Positions 34,398 through 43,600 of a DNA stretch of 64,000 nucleotides are shown here, one piece after another. The stretch is taken from assembly GCF_009870125.1 (NCBI RefSeq), contig NC_046683.1, forward strand, positions 61,581,869 to 61,645,868. The letters run 5' to 3'. Both the position numbers and the translations under genes were made by a program. The notes beneath the pieces were generated by a model that was not told where the DNA came from, did not search any database, and worked only from the letters and a program-made list of their open reading frames with translations. The stretch comes from Drosophila pseudoobscura (lineage: Eukaryota > Arthropoda > Insecta > Diptera > Drosophilidae). Positions within the stretch are counted from its first letter, which is position 1, and every line of letters begins with the position of its first letter.

Positions 34398-34835
34398 ATG
34401 TTCAAATTCGTGAGTATGCAATTTGAAAGACTAAGAGTCCGTTACCTAATCGATTTCCATCCGCAGGCTGCTGTCATCCTCGCCGTCCTGGCCTGTGCCT
34501 CTGCGAAGCCCGGCTTCCTGAGTGCTCCTCTGGCGTACACTGCACCTGCCGCCATCGTAGCTGCTCCTGCTCCTGTTGTCACCGCCACCAGTAGCCAGGT
34601 GTTTGCAAGGAATTACAATGGAATCGCTGCTGCTCCCGTGATCGCTCCAGTTGCTGCTCCTTTGGCCGCTCCAGTGATCGCCAAGTATGCCGCTGCCCCT
34701 CTGGCCAGTCCTTTGGCCTACCACTCGACTCCCCTTGCTTACTCAGCTCCTCTGGCTAGTCCTCTGGGTTACTCAGCTCCTCTGACCTATAACACCTATG
34801 GCGCCCTTCCTGCCCCCGCACCGGTCCTTTTGTAA
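34398..34835 (+). CDS. Ala/Pro-rich cuticular-type secreted protein, 825-Oak-like (MFKF type, pair 3)
   Basis: Exon 1 (34398-34409), a 57-nt stop-free intron (34410-34466) and exon 2 (34467-34835) give 126 aa. The tail is LASPLAYHSTPLAYSAPLAS followed by GYSAPLTYNTYGALPAPAPV. It mirrors the gene at 28187-28552 up to the middle of this tail, where the left copy departs into unrelated sequence, so this full-length tail is probably the ancestral form. The TATA is at 34320-34327 and AATAAA at 34845-34850. It is the outermost gene of the right arm. Confidence 0.9.
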   Translation: MFKFVSMQFERLRVRYLIDFHPQAAVILAVLACASAKPGFLSAPLAYTAPAAIVAAPAPVVTATSSQVFARNYNGIAAAPVIAPVAAPLAAPVIAKYAAAPLASPLAYHSTPLAYSAPLASPLGYSAPLTYNTYGALPAPAPVLL

Positions 34836-34850
34836 GAACCTTTCAATAAA

Positions 34851-35928
34851 CGAAATCCGAATTTAAGAAACTTCCACACGTACTTACTTTTTTTGCAACA
34901 CCTTTCATTTGTCTACAAAATTTATTGAAATGATTTCTTGCACATATCAATTGAGTTCGATTTTGAAGTAAAACCCGCCGTATCCTTGGATCCAAATACA
35001 TAGATGGCTGAAGTGGAAATTCGTTGGGCCTTAAAGTCTGTACGCTTTCTGCGTACTGTGTGGGGGTTTTCATTGCTTTCACTGTCATCGTGACCTCTAG
35101 CCATATTTTGTAAAAATCGCCTGAAGTATTGAATGTATTATTTTATTTATTTTGTAGTATTTTATGTTTGGTATTTTGGATTGGTAATTACTTTGCCAAT
35201 AAATACTACTACCCGATACTCAACGAGTTTAGGGGTATATAAGATTTGTGGTGGCAACGAATGTGTGTAACACCCAGAAGGAAGCATTTTCGTCCGCCCT
35301 CCGTCCTTTCAGATAATTCAGAGAGAATTACCAGATTGGATAAGATCGGTAGCATCGGATTTTTATAACCAGAAGAACCAAATAAAATTGCAGTGGCTAC
35401 CAATCCCTTGCATGCGCTCTCCCTCTCTCTCTCATACACCTTTCCTCGTGCAGTGTGCGCACTCTGAGAAGAAGAGAGATATAACAATATAAATGTAAAG
35501 AAAAAAATAACAAAAATTAATGTACTAAACTCTGCCAAACGGTTTGAAATTGTTCTAGGCAAAAAACGTTACAAAACTACATAAAATATATTGTATAAAT
35601 TACATATGTACTCCCTACGTTACCGATAGTTTTAAATACAAGCTTAAAAAAAAAAAAATTAAAAATGAATTATATCATATAAATAGCAAAGTGAAGTGTT
35701 TGTCTGGTATCGCTAGGTACAGTTAAAATAGCAATTTTGGTTCACTCCATGTTTCCGTAACATATTTCCCTCCAATTGATTGATTTATTTCAACTTGCTT
35801 TTATAACTCTTATTTGAGGTCCATGGGTCTTAGGGCCTTTGTTTAAATTCCACATTAGAGTCCAATTAGTACAGATTGCAGTCCTTTCAAAAAGCAGCAA
35901 AGTCAAAGTTTCTTAAATTCGGATTTCG
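34851..35928. other. Spacer between cuticular pairs 3 and 4
   Basis: AT-rich. The last hundred bases (about 35835-35928) resemble, with many differences, the 3' flank of the pair 2 genes, showing an older shared duplication outside the recently homogenised tract. An open frame at 34843-35104 on the minus strand has no recognisable features. Confidence 0.45.
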
Positions 35929-35943
35929 TTTATTGAAAGGTTC

Positions 35944-36381
35944 TTAAAACAGGACCGGTGCGGGGGCAGGAAAGGCACTATAGGTATTATAGGTCAGAGG
36001 GGCTGAGTAACCCAGAGGACTGGCCAGAGACGATGAGTAGGCTAGGGGAGCCGAGTGGTAGGCCAAAGGAGTGGCCAGAGGGGCAGCGGCATACTTGGCG
36101 ATCACTGGAGCGGCCAAAGGAGCAGCAACTGGAGCGATCACGGGAGCAGCAGCGATTCCATTGTAATTCCTTGCAAACACCTGGCTACTGGTGGCGGTGA
36201 CAACAGGAGCAGGAGCAGCTACGATGGCGGCAGGCGCAGTGTACGCCAGAGGAGCACTCAGGAAGCCGGGCTTCGCAGAGGCACAGGCCAGGACGGCGAG
36301 GATGACAGCAGCCTGCGGATGGAAATCGATTAGGTAACGGACTCTTAGTCTTTCAAATTGCATACTCACGAATTTGAACAT
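35944..36381 (-). CDS. Ala/Pro-rich cuticular-type secreted protein, 825-Oak-like (MFKF type, pair 4)
   Basis: Exon 1 (36370-36381), a 57-nt stop-free intron (36313-36369) and exon 2 (35944-36312) give 126 aa. From the start through the SSSLASPL block it matches the pair 2 gene at 30866-31279. The tail then reads LGYSAPLTYNTYSAFPAPAP, like the pair 3 MFKF protein. It is thus a mosaic: a pair 2-like body on a pair 3-like end. AATAAA (minus) is at 35929-35934. TATA (minus) is at 36452-36459. Confidence 0.9.
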   Translation of the reverse strand: MFKFVSMQFERLRVRYLIDFHPQAAVILAVLACASAKPGFLSAPLAYTAPAAIVAAPAPVVTATSSQVFARNYNGIAAAPVIAPVAAPLAAPVIAKYAAAPLATPLAYHSAPLAYSSSLASPLGYSAPLTYNTYSAFPAPAPVLF

Positions 36382-36747
36382 TTTGTTGGGTTGTTGTGAG
36401 CAGCTCGGGAACTTGAACTTGTCTGATGTCGCCTAGCACCATTCCGGGCGGTATTTATACCATGGATACAAGACGGGACTCCGCCTGACTCAAACTCCGA
36501 CTTCGACCTCGCATTTAGTGGCCAATCCGAAGCGCTGTACATTCAAGAGGGGGAAACACCATAAACACCACAAAGTGCAAGTGAAGCGGGCCAGGCGTGG
36601 CATTTAAATGAACCACATGAGCTTACTGGTACTCGTACTCGTTGTGGACATAAGTCAAAGCTGCAGACAGACTTTGGGTATAAATAAGCAGAGCTAACGG
36701 CAGTGACAGTATCAAACGCAATCATCCCTCGAAGAAGCAAGACCAAG
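36382..36747. promoter_or_regulatory. Bidirectional promoter of cuticular pair 4
   Basis: Outward TATA boxes at 36452-36459 (minus) and 36679-36686 (plus); a copy of the pair 2 promoter. Confidence 0.8.
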
Positions 36748-37174
36748 ATGTTCAAATACGTAAGCTTTTCTTGAAAGAATGCTGGATGAGCCGACATTGA
36801 GCAACGTCTTTCTCTTCCACATACAGGCTGCCGTCATCCTCGCCATCCTGGCCTGCGCTTCTGCCAAGCCCGGCTTCCTTGCTGCTCCTCTGGCCTACAA
36901 CGCCTTTCCTGCCGCTGTCGTTGCTGCACCAGCTCCTGTTGTCACCGCCACCAGTAGCCAGGTGTTTGCAAGGAACTACAATGGAGTTGCTGCTGCTCCC
37001 GTGATCGCTCCAGTTGCTGCTCCTTTGGCTGCTCCAGTGCTCGCCAAGTATGCCGCTGCCCCTCTGGCCACTCCTCTGGCCTACCACTCGGCTCCCCTAG
37101 CCTACTCATCGTCTCTGGCCAGTCCTCTGAGTTACTCAGCTCCTCTGGCCTATAACGCCCCGGTCCTTTTTTAA
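36748..37174 (+). CDS. Ala/Pro-rich cuticular-type secreted protein, 825-Oak-like (MFKY type, pair 4)
   Basis: Exon 1 (36748-36759), a 67-nt intron (36760-36826) and exon 2 (36827-37174) give 119 aa, with the same predicted sequence as the gene at 31646-32072. The signal peptide MFKYAAVILAILACASA and the core APVVTATSSQVFARNYNGVA are followed by APVIAPVAAPLAAPVLAKYA and the SYSAPLAYNAPVLF end. The TATA is at 36679-36686 and AATAAA at 37184-37189. The high-identity segment extends about 110 bp past the stop. The gene is divergent from the MFKF gene at 35944-36381. Confidence 0.9.
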
Positions 37175-37284
37175 GAACCTTTCAATAAACGAAATCAGAA
37201 TTTAAGAAACTTCGACTTTGCTACTTTTTGGGAAGGACTTCAGTCTTTACTAATTGGATTTAACGGTAGCACTTAAACAAAGGC

Positions 37285-37832
37285 CCTACAAGATGCTGTC
37301 TCTTTCGAAGAATATCTAATGCATGTCACGTAAATGACATAAAAATCATTGTCGGCAGCTGGTGTCCATTGTTCGTTACATTCAATTGTCCGAAATTGAT
37401 TTGTTTTTCGGTGTAATTTTATTTGGTCAGCTTTTTACACAACTTGCAATAATGTCAAGGTCGAAGGGTGACCTGTGACCTTGGAAATAGGATAAGATAA
37501 TTCATTTTCTGGTCTCTGACCCATTGCATGCCAAAAGGAAGCGAGCAAACTTCTTCATTCGCCCGTGGTCATGAGCTTTTTAATACCAAAATGTGACAGT
37601 CGCGCCGTGTAAAATGATCTTCACTGGCGAAAAATGTCTAGAAATCAGCAATTGGATGAAGGCGGTGGTGGGCCTTTCCTCTTTTGCTGGGAATTATTAT
37701 TAGGTCGAGGGATACTCTGACGACTCCACGTCGCCAGCGCAGTTGGCGCAAGATGAATTCAAATCAGTTTTGATTCCTATAGAGTTTTATATTTACTTTA
37801 AAAATATTATTAAATTATCACAGAGGAACGCC
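37285..37832. other. Diverged duplicate of the pair 2 3' flank, then unique sequence
   Basis: To about 37505 this aligns with 32183-32420 at visibly lower identity (shared CAGCTGGTGTCCATTGTTCG, AAATTGATTTGTTTTT, AATGTCAAGGTCGAAGGGT). The rest is unique, and no gene was recognised. Confidence 0.6.
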
Positions 37833-38233
37833 TTAAAAAAAAATTGGTTGAGGGGCTGCGGCATAGCCCAAGGGTGTTGTGTAGGGCAATGGAGCAGTGG
37901 CAGCATACTTGGCAATCAGAGGAGCCCCAATGGGCGAGATGAGGCGAGTGGCAATCGGAACTGGAGCTGCAACCGGCAGAGGGGCAATCACGGGAGCCGC
38001 AGCAATGCCATTGAAGTTCCTGGCCACCACCTGGCTGCTGGTGGCGGTTACAACGGGAGCAGGCGCAGCAAGCAGTGGGGCGGGCACAGCGGACAGTGGA
38101 GCCGGGAGGAGCACTCCTGGCTTGCCGGCAACGCAGGCGACCAGAGCAAAAACGACAGCCACCTAGTAAGACGGAATAAGATGATGTTCTAATGTCCAGG
38201 AGAATGCTCTACACCACTTACGTATTTGAACAT
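37833..38233 (-). CDS. Ala/Pro-rich cuticular-type secreted protein, diverged 825-Oak-like member
   Basis: Exon 1 (38222-38233) codes MFKY. A 59-nt intron (38163-38221, acceptor CTTACTAG) and exon 2 (37833-38162) give 113 aa. The signal peptide is MFKYVAVVFALVACVAG before KPGVLLPAPLSAVPAPLLAA. The family core APVVTATSSQVVARNFNGIA is retained, followed by PLPVAAPVPIATRLISPIGA and LPYTTPLGYAAAPQPIFF. It is well diverged from the eight paired genes and has no divergent partner, so it has escaped their homogenisation. TATAAAAA (minus) is at 38311-38319. Confidence 0.88.
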
Positions 38234-38319
38234 AGTAATTCTTCGGCTTGCGTTTGTGGTTGCTTGAAGAGCGAAAATGTGTTTGATGCCCGGCCATCGT
38301 ATTCGATTTATTTTTATAG

Positions 38320-39937
38320 CAAATCGTCAAGCGAACGTGACGAAGGGCCCGCAGGAAATTAGCATTCAGAGCGCACGCCTCTACGGCTAGCTGTAATAAG
38401 TGCGCTGTTTTAGTTGCGTGGCTATATCTGTGCATATCTACGCGTTTATGAAGTGCAACAAATAGACAAAGTAAAGAATTTACAGTTAAAGGTGAAGCCA
38501 AGTCAGGGAATCAAGATGAATCTTTATTAAAGTTCCACCACAAAATATCTCTAAAATATTGAACTATATCAAAAAATCCTAGCGGTATATTTGTGTACCT
38601 TTATTACCCAGGAATTTTCGAGCTCAACGCCAGTAACATTCGTCAGATGCCTCCGCTGATAAGATAGAAAAAAACAGGTTTTTCCATATAATAGCTTGGA
38701 AAATGAGCAGTAAATATTTTATATATTAGTACAAAAATGTTATGTCCGACTCACTTCGCAGAGCTTTGCAATTTGGTAACGTAGCGTCAGCTCATATTAT
38801 GGCTTATATCTTTAAGCCCGTACATTCGATTGTGGTCCTTTTTTTTGCCGAATATTGAGTTATTTAATACCATGCAAACATAAATAAAACCCTTTCCAAA
38901 TTTGATTTTTTCATTATGTTGTTTTTTACATTTTATCCTACAATTGTAACGTAACGACAGAATGGTAATGCCACCATTAAAAAACGTGATTTTTAGCATC
39001 ATTCTCGATTAATCATTATTTGATTTAATGAAATATGAAACAAATTGAAATTTCCAATGAAAAAGAAGAGCAGCGTTCTACCATTTTTATTCCCAAGGGT
39101 CTAACCCTTGTGGCAGTCAAAGAAAATGTTGCCATCTGATTGCTGTTTCCCGAATAAGCACCTTCTTTCTATTCTTTTATTGACTTTCGGTTTAAATTAA
39201 GCTATTTGTTGTAACGTTTTCTAAACAAACCCCAAAAGGTCAGTCAACTACCTTAAAACCGCATCCAACCTTGACCCAAATTGTGCAAATAAGCCATATT
39301 GTAATGTCTCCAGCTATAGAGTCGAATTCCGTCCAAGAGTCATCCATGTGTGTGTACTTTCTGCTGACCAACGTTTGTGGCCAGGGACGTGCTCAAAGTG
39401 CTTAATTGGCCAGGTTCCATGGGACTGCCAACAGGTCTCTCTCTCTCTCTCTCTCTTTCTCCCTCTATGTTCGCCTCGGGCCAAAGACAAAGGGTCCATG
39501 GGTGAGATATTTTCACTTGAATTATTGTTATCACTATTTTGTTACATTTTAGAGATGGCAGAATATAAATATCGAGTAGATAGAAGGCCCAACCAAAGGA
39601 AGCCACAGCTGGGAAGCAGCATTTTTCCTTTCCGATTAACCTACTTTTTTCTTCATATGCCTGTCATCAGCCAAATGAGGTAAATGCGGTAAATTCCCCC
39701 TGAAATCAACAATGCACAATCCCTGCTCTTCCAATACAAATAAGCCAGACTTACTGACTGACTGCATCAGTCCAAGTACGATATTTGGCTGCCCTTCGGG
39801 TTTTATGCTGTCCCTCAAAGACCTAATCAAACCAACGAACCACCAACCACCAACTAATATTTGCCGACACTTATAATGGGCCAATGGTCACGTTGCCACC
39901 AGAATTTCAAGTAGCCACCGACTCGCCCACGTTTTGG
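38320..39937. other. Intergenic between two diverged cuticular genes
   Basis: Mostly AT-rich, with a TC microsatellite at 39436-39456. No gene was recognised. Confidence 0.4.
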
Positions 39938-39945
39938 TATAAATA
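39938..39945 (+). promoter_or_regulatory. TATA box of the cuticular gene at 40043
   Basis: TATAAATA about 100 bases before the ATG. The start region probably lies around CATCAGTCAGCG (39968-39980), which contains a TCAGT initiator. Confidence 0.6.
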
Positions 39946-40042
39946 TGCCAGTGGCTGCCTCCACTTGTCATCAGTCAGCGCTTCGCTCTCCACCCTACAA
40001 AACCCAACCAGCCCAGAAAAATACACCAAAGTACCCTCAACA

Positions 40043-40562
40043 ATGTTCAAATACGTAAGATTCACATTTTTGTTAGGTTTTTGATGACTAACTAATGGAA
40101 TTTCTATATCTTATACAGGCCGTTGTCATCTGCGCTCTGATTGCCTGTGTGGCCGCCAAGCCGGGACTACTCCATGCTCCACTGGCCGCTCCCCTGTTTG
40201 CAGCTCCTGCTCCCGTTGTGACTGCAGCCAGCAGTCAGGTGGTGGCCAGGACCTTCAATGGCATTGCGACGGCTCCAGTGATTGCCCAAGTCCCCGTGGC
40301 TCCCGCACCAGTTCCAGTCGTTAGGACTGTTGCAGCTCCTTTTGCTGCACCTCTGGCTGCTGCTCCTTTGCCGGCTCCCATTGTCCGAACTGTGACAGGT
40401 CCAGTGCCGGCACCCTTTGCAGCTCAATATACCGCTTCCTTTGGAGCTGCCTACGCTGCTCCCTTCGCCCATCCCTATGGTACACCTGTCATTGCCAAAT
40501 ACTCGGCTCCCTTGGCCTATGCACCAGCACCACTGAACTATGCAGCGCCCGCCCTGTGGTAG
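40043..40562 (+). CDS. Ala/Pro-rich cuticular-type secreted protein, longest family member
   Basis: Exon 1 (40043-40054) codes MFKY. A 64-nt intron (40055-40118) and exon 2 (40119-40562) give 151 aa. The signal peptide is MFKYAVVICALIACVAA before KPGLLHAPLAAPLFAA. The core APVVTAASSQVVARTFNGIA is followed by APVIAQVPVAPAPVPVVRTV, a second PIVRTVTGPVPAPFAAQYTA block and a Tyr/Ala/Pro-rich tail ending NYAAPALW. The doubled VRTV module is absent from the paired genes. AATAAA is at 40611-40616. Confidence 0.88.
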
Positions 40563-40616
40563 AATTAACCAACCAACCGTCCCATGTGTGTTCAATGACT
40601 GATAGCCCATAATAAA

Positions 40617-43600
40617 AATCGTTTAAATTGGTGAAAAAAAATTGCTCCCATTGTTTGTTCAGGCCACAAGATTGGGCTGGTTTTCAGAGAGACAGTGAGA
40701 GTATCCTGAAAGGAAAATTTATCCCGCAGCATAAGTAAAAGTAACAGCAAAAATCTAAATTCTATTCAATCTGTTTTATAGATTACTTATTTGGAAGAGC
40801 ATTCAATTGAAATTGAATTATCATTTGCCAGACTGCTGTGGACTGCTGCTCAGGATCCTTTATGGAAGTGAAGGAAGAGCATTCAACTGCGAACCTCGGC
40901 ACTTTTAGTTTTCATCATTCTTTCCTCCACTTTGCTCTAAAGTCGAAACCCCACCTCTGTGCTCCCCCTTCTGGAAGGACCATGTAGAGTCAATCGTTTG
41001 TGTCGCGTCGTCGGGTCTTATTCGGGTCATTTGTGTTCCATTGTCCCACAGCACAGTGGCCCCGTCTACGTTTCTTAGAACGAATTATGGCACATGAGTC
41101 GGTGTACCGGTGGGTGAATGGTTTTGGGTGGTGGTGGTGGGTCACCAGGTTATGGGGGGTCACCTGCTCTAGCTCCAGCTCCTGCTCCTATGGCAAATCG
41201 TTTTTCATTCCCTTTTCATCGGCATTGGCCATTCATTTGGCTTTGGCAAACAATGAAGGAAGCGAAGCGCATTGAATGACCAATAAATGTTAAAATAATT
41301 TCTATGCTCCCTTTTAACAGAATTTTCAACTTCAAGTTTTCCGACAGCAGCAAACGACAGGAAAAAAGGAAATTGGGAAAGTAATGCAAAGTAGAAAGCG
41401 AAAACTTAAACAGCCAAAGTGATAAGAGAAAAACATACACGCAATTTCTCGCTCTACTCTCCTCCGCACACCCCGTACTTTCTGGCTGGGAATTTTCCAT
41501 GTCGACGTTGGTTGATTTTCAACAGCAGCGCAAACGCAGCAAAGTTTATCCTCAATTAAACTTTTTGTTGTTGCGGAAAATTGCGCTTGAAGTTGGGTCC
41601 ACATCCGTCTATGTGTGCGTATGCTCACACACATGTGCTAGTGTATGCGTATAGGCCATACGTCCGGACCCACGAGCCAGCTCTACCGCAATCCTCTTCC
41701 CATCTTATCCCGCTGCCGTTCCCGGTCCCGCTCCCGCTTCCCGCTCCCGCTCCCATTTCCATTTCCATCCTCATCTTCATTTGTTGGCTTAACTTTTAAC
41801 TCCACTTGCCTTAATTTTCGAGCCAAGTTTATTGTTGTTGCTCATCTGCTCGGCACAATTTTTCGGTAATTTCCGCCCTTGTCTATAGAAAAAGTACCTA
41901 CGAACTCTTCAACTTCCCCATTACTCTCCTTTCTTTGGGTGGCGGACTGGAGCGGATGGCTTTTGCCTAACCATCTCTGAATCTTAGAATTTCATTAGCT
42001 AGCCCGCTTCGTATGCGTTTTAATTTGTTGCATCATTGCCTTGTCGAGTTTTTCTTTTAATTGATCCAATATCAAGTTCTGGCGGGCTTCTTCAAGCCGT
42101 ACTTCTTCATTACGGGTCAAAAGTTTTTAATGCATATTTTCGAGTAATTACCAAGACTTTTTCATTATGTTCTGCACCATGTTTTCGCGGCTTATTTGCG
42201 GCTGCGCTGCGGTCCATTGGGGCTCATTAGAAGATGCGATTATTCAATAAAAGCATAGATAAGTATTTATAGATGGAGGTAGGGATATTATGTAGAATAT
42301 GTTACCTTTTAGGTTTGCTTGATCTCGTTCTCATATTACATTTTCACGAATGTCCTCGTTCATTCGATGCCTATCTAATATCACGCATTGCTCATTTCGA
42401 TATCTGCTTGATATCCAGGAAACACACACACCGCTGACTAAATTCTTAAAGGACTTTACCATCGAATCGTATGCTCCTATGGTGGTAAAAAAAAAAAAGT
42501 AAAACCGAGCAGACAAAGCGAACGAGACGTTTGTCGAACCCGTTCTCGGTTGCGGTTGCTTAGGCCCCTTTTGGATCAGTGCGGGGACGAGTGTGGGTAA
42601 CGGACATGGCCAAATAACGGCACTCAGTCACTCAATGCGGTTGCTTAGCCTTTCAGCTACAGACCGCAAAAATCCTGCAGCCTTTGCTGGCATTTGATAT
42701 GACGAGAAGAGGAGCGAGAAGGAGGACGAGGACGAGAGAACGAGCACGGAGAATGAGAGCGACGCGCATTGCACGGCGTTTGGTATACGGAGTACGTGAT
42801 TTGTTTGCCAGAGCAATTTACATGCCCCGGCAATGGATGGATGAGAGATGTGGCATCACAGCGATGGGCTGATGGCGATGGGAGATGCCAATGGAGATGG
42901 AGATGGAGTTGTCGAATGCCGGATTCTTCTGCGTGTGCTGCGTGGTTGTGGGTTGCTGGGTGTGGCTGATGCCACTTTGACATTTGGCACCCTCAAAAAC
43001 CAGAAGAAATCGCGTTCTCGCGTGAAATTTTCAATTTCCGTAAGCCAGGTGGCGTTTGCTCTCTGCATCGAAACTTTAATCTCGTAATGCAAAGCGATGC
43101 GTGGTTAAGCGTCTAAATAATGAGCGGCTGTCGAAGCTTCGCGGGCGATAGGGAGACGAGACCAATTTGCATTCACGCTAAAACCAAAACCAAAACCAAA
43201 ACCAAATGCAATTGACATGTCACAATGGAACGACGAGGGGCGAAGCTTAATCAGAACTAATAGAAAAAAGCGCTCCTGCCATGGCCAATGAAACAAAAAG
43301 CTGCGAGATGTCTGGTCCTGGTTGGTCCTGGCTGGTTCTGGCTGGTTCTGGCGCCGCTTTGGTTCCTGTCAATTGCAATGAGCTTGGGGGATTTCGCTGA
43401 GCTAAGCCTTTTCCAATGAATGGGGATTATTGCATTGATTTTTGTCGATATTACGCATACGCAGCAGCGTGTGTCAAAGGTGCCACAATATAGGGAAGGA
43501 ATGAATTGAAATACCCTGGGAATTTAGGTTGTTTGTACGGGCATGTACGGGTACTATGTATGTACATATATCTAAGTATTGTATGTATATACATATCCCT

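Larger units (their letters stand above)
31940..34755 (-). repeat. Right arm of the large inverted repeat
   Basis: Inverted counterpart of 28195-30998. The inner boundary is about where the 3' halves of the pair 2 genes become identical (CGCCAAGTATGCC near 31939); the core of about 940 bp between the arms is the 5' parts of pair 2 and its promoter. The outer boundary lies in the 3' part of the gene 34398-34835, where its left-arm mirror diverges. Confidence 0.93.
36015..37284 (+). repeat. Direct near-identical copy of the pair 2 segment (30913-32182)
   Basis: All landmarks are shifted by exactly 5102 bp (ATGs 31279 to 36381 and 31646 to 36748, stop 32072 to 37174). Near-identity ends abruptly at 37284 (AAAGGCC then CTACAAG against TTAAAAA), after which the two flanks are still alignable but clearly diverged. 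That pattern fits a gene-conversion tract laid over an older duplication. Confidence 0.85.
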
